Positions 33,806-42,620 of a stretch of DNA of 64,000 nucleotides are shown here, piece by piece. Position numbers and translations under genes: made by a program. Source of the DNA: Flavobacteriales bacterium (GTDB lineage: Bacteria; Bacteroidota; Bacteroidia; Flavobacteriales_F; PHOS-HE28); contig CP065018.1 of assembly GCA_016700415.1 (NCBI GenBank), forward strand, positions 124,001 to 188,000, written 5' to 3'. The notes below the pieces were generated by a model. That model saw only the letters and a program-made list of their open reading frames with translations. It made no database searches and was not told the origin of the DNA. Each line of letters starts with the position of its first letter. Position 1 is the first letter of the stretch.

Positions 33806-35449
33806 TCAGACCTTGGTCTTTTCGCGTTTCGCGACCACGGCATGCTGCGCCAAAGCCTCCCTCACAAAGCGTGTGAAGAGGGGATGGGGCCGGGCCACGG
33901 TGCTCTTGTATTCCGGATGGTATTGCACGCCCACGAACCACGGGTGGTCCTTCAGTTCCACCACTTCCACCAGCTTGGTCTGGGGATTCACGCCGGCGGC
34001 GATCATGCCGGCCTTCTTGAACTCCTCGGTGTAGGCGTTATTGAACTCGTACCGGTGACGATGGCGCTCCTTGATGCTGGTCTTCCCGTAGGCCTGTGCG
34101 CTGAGGCTTCCTTCGGTGAGCTTACAAGGATAGGCGCCCAGACGCATGGTCCCGCCCTTGTCCACTTTGGCTTTCTGTTCCTCCATCATGGCGATCACCG
34201 GCCACTTGGTTTCGGGGTCCATCTCGGTGCTATTGGCTTCCGCATGGCCCAGCACGTTGCGGGCGAACTCGATCACCGCGCACTGCATGCCCAAGCAGAT
34301 CCCGAGGAAGGGGACTTTGTTTTCCCGCGCATAGCGGATCGCATCGATCTTTCCTTCGATCCCCCGGTTACCGAAGCCGGGTGCCACCAGGATCGCGTCG
34401 AGGCCGCCGAGGTGTTTGGCCACGTTCTTCGGCGTCAGCTTTTCGCTGTGGACCCAACGGATGTCCACCTTGGTCTCGTTGGCCGCACCGGCATGGTCCA
34501 AGGCCTCCTTGATGCTCTTGTAGGCATCGCGTAACTCCACGTATTTGCCTACCAGGCCGATCTCCACAGTGTGCTTTGGTTCCTTGTGCCGCCGCAGGAA
34601 TTCGCGCCATTGGGTGAGGTCCGCCTCCGGGTAGTTGGCGATGCCGAGCTTCTCCAGCACCACCTCGTCCAGTTGTTCCTGCTGCATCAGCAAGGGAACG
34701 TCGTAGATCGTCTCCGCGTCGGCACTTTCGATCACTGCCTTGGGGTCCACGTTGCAGAACAGGGCGATCTTCTCCTTCATGCCCTTGATCATCGGGTGCT
34801 CCGTGCGGCACACGAGGATGTCCGGCTGCACGCCGAGGCTGAGAAGCTCCTTCACGCTGTGCTGTGTGGGCTTGGTCTTCAACTCGCCCGTGGTGCTGAG
34901 GTAGGGGAGCAGTGTGAGGTGGATCGACAAGGCATCGCGGCCCTTTTCCCACTTCAGTTGGCGGATGGCCTCGACGTAGGGCAGGCTCTCGATGTCGCCC
35001 ACGGTGCCGCCGACCTCGGTGATCACAAAATCGTAGATGCCCTTCCGTCCTAAGAGCTGGATGTTCCGCTTGATCTCGTCGGTGATGTGCGGGATCACCT
35101 GAACGGTCTTGCCGAGGTATTCGCCCCGGCGCTCCTTGTTGATCACGTTCTGGTAGACCCGGCCCGTGGTGATGTTGTTGGCCTGGCTGGTGGGCGTGTC
35201 CAGGAAGCGCTCGTAGTGCCCCAGGTCCAGATCGGTCTCGGCGCCGTCCTCGGTCACGTAGCATTCCCCGTGCTCGTACGGGTTCAACGTGCCGGGGTCG
35301 ACGTTGATGTACGGGTCCAGCTTCTGGATGGTCACCGTGAAGCCGCGCGCCTGCAGCAGTTTGGCCAAGGAGGCGCTGACAATGCCCTTGCCCAAGCTGG
35401 AGGTGACCCCTCCGGTAACGAAAATGTACTTTGTGGAACCCGTCATCAC
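33806..35449 (-). CDS. pyrG: CTP synthase
   Basis: Makes CTP from UTP, ATP and glutamine. The 547 residues begin with the synthetase domain KYIFVTGGVTSSLGKGIVSA and continue with DPYINVDPGTLNPYEHGECY and ITEVGGTVGDIESLPYVEAI. The glutaminase domain is in the last 260 residues, with the catalytic Cys in GICLGMQCAVIEFARN and the His/Glu pair in VQYHPEYKS. The first or second of two adjacent ATGs is the start. TAGCTTTAC lies about 40 bases upstream (35490-35498). Confidence 0.96.
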   Translation of the reverse strand: MMTGSTKYIFVTGGVTSSLGKGIVSASLAKLLQARGFTVTIQKLDPYINVDPGTLNPYEHGECYVTEDGAETDLDLGHYERFLDTPTSQANNITTGRVYQNVINKERRGEYLGKTVQVIPHITDEIKRNIQLLGRKGIYDFVITEVGGTVGDIESLPYVEAIRQLKWEKGRDALSIHLTLLPYLSTTGELKTKPTQHSVKELLSLGVQPDILVCRTEHPMIKGMKEKIALFCNVDPKAVIESADAETIYDVPLLMQQEQLDEVVLEKLGIANYPEADLTQWREFLRRHKEPKHTVEIGLVGKYVELRDAYKSIKEALDHAGAANETKVDIRWVHSEKLTPKNVAKHLGGLDAILVAPGFGNRGIEGKIDAIRYARENKVPFLGICLGMQCAVIEFARNVLGHAEANSTEMDPETKWPVIAMMEEQKAKVDKGGTMRLGAYPCKLTEGSLSAQAYGKTSIKERHRHRYEFNNAYTEEFKKAGMIAAGVNPQTKLVEVVELKDHPWFVGVQYHPEYKSTVARPHPLFTRFVREALAQHAVVAKREKTKV

Positions 35450-35489
35450 TTGTTGATCCCGCCCTGAATGGGGATGGTGATCACGGGGT

Positions 35490-35498
35490 GTAAAGCTA
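35490..35498 (-). promoter_or_regulatory. Candidate -7 box of pyrG
   Basis: The minus strand reads TAGCTTTAC, one base off TAnnTTTGC. A TTGG lies about 18 bases upstream as a possible -33 element. Confidence 0.4.
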
Positions 35499-35531
35499 AT
35501 CCGATGTTCGGAACCAAGAGGGAGAAAGCTG

Positions 35532-35621
35532 AAAGATGAAACAGGAAAGCTGAAAAGATCGGTCGCCGAGCGCCCTGTTTCACTTTCAACTTTCCAGTTT
35601 CAGCTTTCCTGTTTCATCTTT
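35532..35621. repeat. Dispersed inverted repeat, family B, copy 2
   Basis: A 24-base arm at 35532-35555 is exactly complementary to 35598-35621. Between them lies another AAAGTTGAAA-type segment. The sequence GGAAAGCTGAAA and its complement are shared with the copy at 25456-25534. It lies between the TonB receptor stop (35624) and the pyrG promoter. Confidence 0.75.
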
Positions 35622-35623
35622 TG

Positions 35624-37951
35624 CTAAAACGTGTACGAGAACCCCAAGCTCGGCAGCACCGGCAACTGGTACACCTCCTTGCTGGTCACGCGGTCACGAT
35701 AGAAGATATTGTCGCGGTCGTAGGCATTGGTGACGCTGAGGTCCAACTGGACGACTTGGTGCTCGTCGAGCTTCCAGATCTTGGTGATGCCGACGTCCAG
35801 CCGGTGGTAGTCCGTGAGGCGTCCGCCGTTGAGCGGGCCGTAGATCACCGTGAGGTCACCGTTGGTGTTGTTGATATCGCTGTTGACGCCGTCGCTGAAG
35901 GGCAGCCTTTCGTAGAAGCCCTGGTTCTGGGTGAAGGGGAAGCCGGAGCCGTAGTTCCAGCGGGCGCTGGCCTTCCAGCTGTCGTGCTTCCCGAAGGTGT
36001 AGCTGGCCACGAGGTTCACGTTGTTGCGGCGGTCCCAGATCGGACTGTAGGTCTGCGTACCGTCGAAGCGGTCCACGAAATTGAGCGAGTAGACCACCCA
36101 GAGGTAGAGGCCCTTGTTCTCGTACTTCAGCAGCATGTCCGCCCCGTAGGCACTGCCGGTCTCCACCACGAAGTCCTTCTTCAGCTCGTCGGGCTGGTTG
36201 ATGAATTCCGGCGTGTCGTTGTAAAGCTTTTCGCGGTTCAGGTTGGTCACTTGGCGGAAGTCCTTGTAGTAGCCTTCGATGTTGATGCTGGTCTTGGGGG
36301 TGAGGTCGTACTCGAAGCCGCCCACGAGGTGGTTGGCGCGCTGCAGCGGGTCCTTGATGTCACGCGTGTTCCCGTTGGAGGTGGTGATGGTGGAGGGGAT
36401 GTCGTCAGGCGCGGTGATGAAGCCGTAGAAGAGGTTCACCACATCGCGGTCGTTGTTGGTGGCGATGAGGTTCTGGCTGTAGATGCCGGCGGCGCCTTTG
36501 ATGCGGAAGCGGTCGCTCACGTTCCACTTGAAGCCAAGACGGGGTTCGGGGTTCAGCACGGCCAAAGTGGCGTAATACTGGAGGCGGACACCGGGGTTCA
36601 GCACCCATTTGCCGATGCGCAGTTTGTAGTTGATGTAGCCGGCCAGCTCGGTGCTCACCTTCTGCTGGCCCAGCTCGTAGCCGAGCGAATTGTAAAAGCT
36701 GAGGTCCGTCTTCACGCCGGTGACGTTGATGCCGTACTGCACCTCGTTGTTGCCCATGAAGTATTTGAAGTTCAGCCCGGCGGTGAAATTGTTGATGCTG
36801 CTGGTGCGGGGCTGGAGATCGCCTTCCAAAAGTTCGATCTTGTAGTTGCTCAGCGCGAATACGCCCTCGATCAGTACGGCGCTGCCCGAGGGGACCAGCA
36901 CGAAGTTGGTGCCCGCGCCCCAATTCTTCCAGGCCAGGTCACTGATGCCCCTGTACTGGGCACCGTCGGTGAAGTTGAAGCCGAAGAAGTTGACCTTGCT
37001 GCCGTTGGCGGCGTTTATTGAGATCTTGCCATAGAGGTCGGTGAACTTGAAGGGCAGCCCTGCGGAGTCCACATAGGTGTAGAGGCTCTTACTGCTCTGG
37101 TCCAGATAGCTGTGCTTGAAATTGAGCAGGAAGGAACTGCTCCCCTTGCCCGGCGCGCTCTGCTTCTTCAGCGGTCCTTCCAGCAGGGCCTTGGCCGCGA
37201 AGGTGCTGGCGGCCACTTTGCCGCTGAGGCGGGTCTTGTTGCCGTCGCGGGTGGTGATGTCCATCACGCTGCTGATGCGCCCGCCGTACTCCGCGTTGAA
37301 GCCGCCGGTGAGGATGTCCGCATTGCGGATGATGTCGTTGTCGAACACGCTGAAGAGGCCGATGCTGTGGAAGGGATTGTACAGGGTCATGCCGTCCAGC
37401 AGCACCTCGTTCTGCACGGGGGATCCCCCGCGGATGTAGAGTTGCCCGCCCTGGTCCCCGGTGAACACCACGCCCGGCACCACCTGCATGTATTGCGCAA
37501 GGTCCGCCTGTCCGCCGATCGCCGGTAAGCGCTCGATCTGCTTCGGGGTCAGCTTGGTGACGCCCACGCGCACATTGTTCTGCGCCTTCTGCTTCTCCGC
37601 CGTCACCACCACGGTCTTCATCTCGATGCTGCCTTTTTTCAGGTACAGCTGTTCGGTCTGGATCAGATCCGCCTTGATGTCCACCTCCTTGCTTACCGTG
37701 TCGTAGCCCAAATAGACCACCTGCAACGTGAAATGCCCCGGAGGCACCTTGCTGATGGAGAAGTAGCCGTTCACGTCCGTTTGCGCACCATGGTCCGTGG
37801 CACCGCGCAGCGAGACCGGCGTGAAGATCGACGGTTCACCGGTGGCCTCATCGTACACGAAACCGCGCACGGTACCGGTCTGGGCGAGGGAAAAGAGGGG
37901 AAAGGCCAGCGTGCAGAGCAGCGCCAAGCGGTGGATCAGGTTTCGGGTCAT
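35624..37951 (-). CDS. TonB-dependent receptor with carboxypeptidase-like N-terminal domain
   Basis: Outer-membrane active transporter of 775 residues. Signal MTRNLIHRLALLCTLAFPLF ends near SLAQ. A CarboxypepD_reg-like domain comes first (GTVRGFVYDEATGEPSIFTP, DVNGYFSISKVPPGHFTLQV). The plug follows (VPGVVFTGDQGGQLYIRGGS, PVQNEVLLDGMTLYNPFH) and then a long barrel ending LPVLPSLGFSYTF with a terminal Phe. No SusD partner is adjacent, so it is not a classical polysaccharide-utilisation pair; the substrate is unknown. TACTTTAGC (37977-37985) lies 25 bases upstream of the ATG. Confidence 0.92.
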   Translation of the reverse strand: MTRNLIHRLALLCTLAFPLFSLAQTGTVRGFVYDEATGEPSIFTPVSLRGATDHGAQTDVNGYFSISKVPPGHFTLQVVYLGYDTVSKEVDIKADLIQTEQLYLKKGSIEMKTVVVTAEKQKAQNNVRVGVTKLTPKQIERLPAIGGQADLAQYMQVVPGVVFTGDQGGQLYIRGGSPVQNEVLLDGMTLYNPFHSIGLFSVFDNDIIRNADILTGGFNAEYGGRISSVMDITTRDGNKTRLSGKVAASTFAAKALLEGPLKKQSAPGKGSSSFLLNFKHSYLDQSSKSLYTYVDSAGLPFKFTDLYGKISINAANGSKVNFFGFNFTDGAQYRGISDLAWKNWGAGTNFVLVPSGSAVLIEGVFALSNYKIELLEGDLQPRTSSINNFTAGLNFKYFMGNNEVQYGINVTGVKTDLSFYNSLGYELGQQKVSTELAGYINYKLRIGKWVLNPGVRLQYYATLAVLNPEPRLGFKWNVSDRFRIKGAAGIYSQNLIATNNDRDVVNLFYGFITAPDDIPSTITTSNGNTRDIKDPLQRANHLVGGFEYDLTPKTSINIEGYYKDFRQVTNLNREKLYNDTPEFINQPDELKKDFVVETGSAYGADMLLKYENKGLYLWVVYSLNFVDRFDGTQTYSPIWDRRNNVNLVASYTFGKHDSWKASARWNYGSGFPFTQNQGFYERLPFSDGVNSDINNTNGDLTVIYGPLNGGRLTDYHRLDVGITKIWKLDEHQVVQLDLSVTNAYDRDNIFYRDRVTSKEVYQLPVLPSLGFSYTF

Positions 37952-38507
37952 CGATGAAGGCTTCCTTGCAGGGGGCGCTAAAGTAGGTGACGGGCGCGGG
38001 CAGGCCAGCGGCGAACTTGGGGAACGGTGGGAAGGCTGCGGGCATTGGAACGCTGATAACACAGAAAGGGCAGATGGTCACGGGTCGTGTGTCTCAGATA
38101 GCTGGATCGAGATTATTGGATCTCGCCCAAAACAGGCGCTCGCGTTTTTTCGCGAGTGCGTGGGTTGCTGAAGACCTTCGGCATCCTCCGGCCATTCTCA
38201 CAAGGAGTCAGGCACAAAGGATTAAAAGTAGGCAAAACATAGGGACTCCCGTGAACTGTTTTTTACTAAGCTTCACTCCCGAAATGGAACGATCCGCCAC
38301 ACATTCGCGCGTAGGGATGTCCGCTTCGGGGCCGATACGTATCGGACCGAACAGTTCATCAGCGTGGGTGCCGAGCGAAGTCGAGGTGCATCAACCCGTC
38401 AACCCGTCAACCCGTCAACCCGTCTTCTAAAGTTACCGTCAGCAGCTTCACCGCCACCTCCCGTCAAGGGCGTTTCCCAACGCGGCATAGTGCAGATCCC
38501 CCTTGCC
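37952..38507. other. 556-bp stretch without a supported gene
   Basis: It contains the receptor promoter, a hairpin with a T6 loop (CGCTCGCG at 38137-38144 with CGCGAGTG at 38151-38158), a 14-bp palindrome CCGATACGTATCGG (38332-38345), a short GAGCGAAGTCGAGG repeat-like segment and the 8-bp tandem repeat at 38391-38422. No coding sequence is convincing. Confidence 0.6.
38391..38422. repeat. Four exact tandem copies of TCAACCCG
   Basis: The 8-bp unit is repeated four times without change. It is a simple-sequence tract in a non-coding stretch and a likely slippage site. It lies about 85 bp before the start chosen for the next gene. Confidence 0.9.
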
Positions 38508-39011
38508 ATGTTGCGCGGTGGCCTCTTAGCACTGTTTCTGGTCTGCCCGCTTTGGGCTTACCTTCGGGTTTCCATGGAAACTGTGGAGTCCCGGTCCATA
38601 CTGGCCTACGTGCGATCGGCTCCCGGCATGGGTTTGGAAAAGCACAGCCTCGGATGGAGCGCTGTTGCAGGAACCAACCTACGCTGCGAGCAGGATACCA
38701 CGAAAACATCCCGTGCGGAACAGGTGGGCAGCTACCAACACCCCGACCCGGAAGTGTATAGGGAAATACTGTGGCAGATGAAGATGGATCGCCAGCGCCA
38801 AGCGACAACGCTGGAAGGATGCGCAAGCCAACTGCATGAACTTCAACAGCGTGTGGATTTCCTGGAATTGTACGTGGACGAGCTGCGGAAGCACATTGCT
38901 TACGAACTTCCCATCTCACATGAGGCTCCTAAACTCACACCTGCACAAGCGCAATACCTGCGGGAATTGATCCAGAGACCAGTGCCGACCCCATCAACAG
39001 AAGAAAAATGA
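38508..39011 (+). CDS. Hypothetical membrane-anchored coiled-coil protein
   Basis: Putative protein of 167 residues. MLRGGLLALFLVCPLWAYLR is a hydrophobic N-terminal anchor or signal. The C-terminal half is charged and helical (REILWQMKMDRQRQATTLEG, LHELQQRVDFLELYVDEL), likely a coiled coil, and ends in a Pro/Thr-rich tail. There is no recognisable family. The in-frame extension upstream to 38364 was rejected because it translates the 8-bp tandem repeat. A hairpin immediately after the stop is oriented for the other strand. Confidence 0.5.
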   Translation: MLRGGLLALFLVCPLWAYLRVSMETVESRSILAYVRSAPGMGLEKHSLGWSAVAGTNLRCEQDTTKTSRAEQVGSYQHPDPEVYREILWQMKMDRQRQATTLEGCASQLHELQQRVDFLELYVDELRKHIAYELPISHEAPKLTPAQAQYLRELIQRPVPTPSTEEK

Positions 39012-39106
39012 AAAAGCCCCCGGTGCGCTAACACCGAGGGCCGTGTCACGAGGGCTGAGGCCCTCGAAGCCCATGTCCCACCTAAACTGCGAAGTAAAAT
39101 GAAACG
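39011..39106 (-). ncRNA. Candidate small RNA with intrinsic terminator
   Basis: On the minus strand a perfect -7 box TACCTTTGC (39114-39122) is followed about 50 bases later by a 7-bp hairpin (39049-39066). A terminator hairpin (39016-39041) with five U residues (39011-39015) then ends the RNA. The terminator stem has a C/A mismatch on the plus strand but a G-U pair in minus-strand RNA, so it fits a minus-strand transcript. No open frame starts in the roughly 95 bases. The 5' end is inferred from the box. Confidence 0.4.
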
Positions 39107-39113
39107 GAGCTGA

Positions 39114-39122
39114 GCAAAGGTA
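39114..39122 (-). promoter_or_regulatory. -7 box of the candidate small RNA
   Basis: The minus strand reads TACCTTTGC, identical to the box before the aconitase gene. No good -33 element is visible. Confidence 0.45.
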
Positions 39123-39280
39123 AGGCGAAGGTTGAAGCACAGTAAGCCGCGCCTAAGTGGATACCGGACCCACATGCCCCCAAGCTGCCGCGAGTTGGGA
39201 GAGCATAGAAAGGAGCGGCATTTTTGGACTGGGACGATGCTCTCGGCCAAACATGAACAAACGAGTAGAAGAATAAGACC

Positions 39281-40303
39281 ATGCTTCCCTGTGGCAGACA
39301 ATACCGAAAACTGGTCGCGATGCTTGCGCTGACGTGCCTTGGAGCAAGTCAACCGGCATTCTGCCAGAATTGGGTGCCCAATCCGGGGTTTGAGGAGACG
39401 GATTCCTGCATAAACGGGATCGGCCTTTTACCTCTAGGAACAGGGCCGACCAGCTGGTTCAGGGCCAATCTCACCTTCGACCATTTGCAAAACTGCCTGC
39501 CTTACGGTGCTGTGAACGGCCTGCCTTTGAACATGTTCACTTTTCAAGAACCATACGAGGGTAATTCGTGCATTGGATTAGGGACGTACATTGACACCGG
39601 AAGTGAAGAGCAACGTGAATGGATCATGGTGCCCTTGTTGGAAACCTTGGTGCCGGGCCAGACCTATTACTGCAGTTTTCGTGCGAACGCCGGTTTTGGC
39701 GGGAATTTGCTCCATCCGACAATCTGGGTGGCCAGTAATCATGTGGGGATGCTTTTCACCACTTATGCCCGGCACTGGAATGGAGGCGACCCCTATCCTG
39801 CTGCTTTGAACAGGGCTGACATCCAATACCCCCAGATCCTTTCCGATACGGTGGACTGGACTTTGGTAAGCGGAAGTTTTGCGGCGGACAGTGCATACAC
39901 CTGCCTGATGATCGGGAACTTCTTCAGCAATGGCCAAACGGATACCATTCGCTTCGCGGACTCATCTAATGTGGAGCAGTGGTACAACAACGGTTATACC
40001 TTGATCGATGCGGTCTGCGTTTCTCCCGTGCCAAATGGATGTGAACTGGAGCAAGGGGTTGCTGAAACGGCGAATTCGACGCCCTACGTGTTTCCCAATC
40101 CGGCGACCGATGACTTGTTCATCGGGCATGCAGCCGGGCAGGAGGCCACGGTGTCGGACATGCTGGGGCGCCGGATCTGGCAAGGGAAGGTGAACGGTGA
40201 TCGCTATGCGTTGTTGGTGGCGGATTGGGCGCGAGGCCCTTATGTGTTACAGGTAAGCGGAGCAGGTAGACTGCAATTCGTGAAGTTCATGTTGACCGAA
40301 TAA
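39281..40303 (+). CDS. Secreted protein with T9SS type A sorting domain
   Basis: Exported protein of 340 residues. The signal core is MLALTCLGASQPAFC (an internal ATG at 39320 could be the start). The mature domain NWVPNPGFEETDSC and later YYCSFRANAGFGG and YTLIDAVCVSPV resemble the lectin-like jelly-roll of surface proteins and of the OmpA-family protein at 21.6 kb. The end (YVFPNPATDDLFI, VSDMLGRRIWQGKV, YVLQVSG, FVKFMLTE) is a type A T9SS C-terminal domain. It is followed 46 bp later by another T9SS cargo gene. Confidence 0.82.
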   Translation: MLPCGRQYRKLVAMLALTCLGASQPAFCQNWVPNPGFEETDSCINGIGLLPLGTGPTSWFRANLTFDHLQNCLPYGAVNGLPLNMFTFQEPYEGNSCIGLGTYIDTGSEEQREWIMVPLLETLVPGQTYYCSFRANAGFGGNLLHPTIWVASNHVGMLFTTYARHWNGGDPYPAALNRADIQYPQILSDTVDWTLVSGSFAADSAYTCLMIGNFFSNGQTDTIRFADSSNVEQWYNNGYTLIDAVCVSPVPNGCELEQGVAETANSTPYVFPNPATDDLFIGHAAGQEATVSDMLGRRIWQGKVNGDRYALLVADWARGPYVLQVSGAGRLQFVKFMLTE

Positions 40304-40349
40304 ATAGCATCGTTCCGGTTCTTTTCGGTGAAAACAAAAACCAAAGAAC

Positions 40350-42620
40350 ATGAAAACGATGAAGAACATACGGCATCTGTTGATCGCCGCGACCATCATG
40401 GTGTCAGGGGAGGCGTTCGCACAAGCGGATGTCACTAATCACGGAGGAGGTTTTGGTTACTACTTGGGCTGGAATGCCAACGCGCTCCAGAACTTGGAGA
40501 TCCGTCACGACGGGGACTTTCCGATACAGTTCTGGACCAGCGGAGATTTCCGTGGGTTGATCAACGAGAAGGTAACCTACGGGAGCCTCAACGGCTTCCC
40601 GAACATCCCTGCCGACGGCTTCAACCTGATCACGCCGAATGATGGTTTCCTGCATCAGGCGTCCAAAGGCCCGTTCAGCCGGCTGCACTTGGCCGAGGGG
40701 GGCGAGGATCTCAACGCGCAGGAATGGGGCTACCGGCCTTGGCAGCGCAACGGCATCACCTTCACGGGGAATGGTGACCAAGGCTACATCGGCCACAAAT
40801 ACAAGGACAAGGATGTAACGGACATGGTGATCCAGTGGAGCGACAACCCGGGAACATGGAAGGGAGACCGTATGCGCTTCCTCTTTACTTCCGGTTACAA
40901 CCCAAGTGCCACCACGGGGATGAATTCCGCAGAAGGGTTAGAGGGCATGCGGCTATTCCCCTCAGAACATGACGAGATTTTTGTAGGCGTGGGGGATTTC
41001 TACGCTGGTGGAGACGATCCCACGGAGCGCTTGGATGTGCGCACGGGCCGGGTGCGCATTCGGAAGTTGCCCACGGATCCGGAGGCTGCCACGTTGGACC
41101 AGTACATGGTGGTGGACAATACAGGAGTGGTGAAGTGGAGGCATTTGCCAAGTGTTTCAAGTTGCAGTTCGGGCTGGTCGCTGCAAGGGAACAATGCGGT
41201 TACCGCGTTCAATGGCAATCCATGCCCGCCACAGGATGCGAACTATGTGGGTATGGGTACACCTTTATCCGGATTTACCTTACCGGTAAACTCGCCACCA
41301 TCCTTCTACACCACCAAGGTAAACGTGCTGAACAATAACTTCAATACCGGGATGCTCTCAAAAACCACCCGGTCAACAACGGGAGAGAACTTTGGAGTGA
41401 TGACCGATGTTACGGGCAGCAGCTACCTGAACGCCGGTATTGAGGTGAACGTTCACGGCTATTCGCCCTATACGCGGGGCATTCGGGTAAAGGGTACCTC
41501 GAAGAACCTCGAACCGATGGCACAAGCGCTTATCGTTCGTGACAGCCAAGGCGCGACGAAAGGAAGTTACCCGAAGGTAACTGACTGAGGAGCAACGCAG
41601 GATGGCCGAACGAGAACGCTTGCCCGAAGGGGCGACGCGCAGCATCGCTGACACGGGAGCGAGGTTCTTCGAGGTACCCTAAAGACCAACGGTGCGTACA
41701 CTAGCGCATATGCAGGAGCTTTCCTAGCCTATGACAATGCCGATCACACAATAGGCGCGGAGGGCATTTCCTATGGCGGAACCCTCGAAAGCATCGGGTT
41801 GTGGGGCGAAACTTCAGGCACGGCAGCAAAGAGTTATGGCGTGTTCGGCAAGGCAACTGCCCCGAACAGTTGGGCAGGCTGGTTTGAAGGCAATGTGATG
41901 ATCAACGGCAACGGCTTTCTCACGGGGATGATCCCGATCACATCCGATGCCAACCTGAAAACAAATGTCCAGGCTCTCACGAATGCATCGGAATTCTTGG
42001 ATCAACTACTGCCGAAAACCTATGATTTCCTGGTCGATGAACATCCGGAGATCGCTTTGCCGTCGGGACCACAAATGGGCTTTATTGCGCAGGACGTTGA
42101 ACTGATCCTGCCTCAACTTGTGAAGCAGGCCACGATCCCTGCGACCTATGATTCAACGGGCGCGCAATTGACCGCGTCGGAGGACATCAAGACATTGAAC
42201 TACATCGGCATCATCCCTCTTTTGGTCGCAGGCTATCAGCAGCAACAAGCCACCATCGCCCAACTCCAAGACCAGATCAACAACTGCTGTTCTGCACAAG
42301 GAGGCGTGGCCCCACAAGGCGGCTCAGAGCACAGAATGGTACCACAAGAGAACGACCTCCACGAGCAGCGCTTGCTCATCATCCCCAATCCGGTTGCGGA
42401 CCTCACCATGCTCGAGTACTACGTGCCGAAAGCAGGTAAAGTGAGCTTGCAGGTGAGCACCAGTGATGGGAAGCCCTTGGCCACCTTGCGTGAGGAGCTG
42501 GCCGAAGCCGGTGCATACAACTACAGTTGGAACACCACCAAGCTGGCGGCGGGCACCTACTTCTGCACTTTCATGTTGGACGGTGCTGTGGTGGTGAAGC
42601 GTGCGGTGAAGGTGAAGTGA
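40350..42620 (+). pseudogene. T9SS cargo protein with tail-fibre (S74-like) chaperone domain, interrupted by a small insertion
   Basis: As given, the frame opens at MKTMKNIRHLLIAATIMVSG (signal peptide) and stops at 41586-41588 inside a 174-bp insertion (41499-41672); a second in-frame stop follows at 41649. Downstream the same frame continues: GTLKTNGAYTSAYAGAFLAY, then the intramolecular chaperone text SDANLKTNVQALTNASEFLD and MGFIAQDVELILPQLV, then a T9SS type A sorting domain (LLIIPNPVADLTMLEYYV to AVVVKRAVKVK). Removing the insertion plus one GGTACC gives an uninterrupted 696-residue protein. It is therefore probably a recently inactivated gene, unless the insertion is removed from RNA or DNA. 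Confidence 0.85.
41499..41672. mobile_element. 174-bp MITE-like insertion with 13-bp inverted ends and GGTACC target duplication
   Basis: The ends are TCGAAGAACCTCG (41499-41511) and its exact complement CGAGGTTCTTCGA (41660-41672). GGTACC flanks it on both sides (41493-41498 and 41673-41678). The interior is highly structured: AGTTACC-CGAA-GGTAACT (41565-41582), and CAAGCGCTTATCGTTCG near 41523 is partly complementary to CGAACGAGAACGCTTG near 41620. It has no coding capacity. The host frame is restored by exact removal of 180 bp. Confidence 0.75.
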
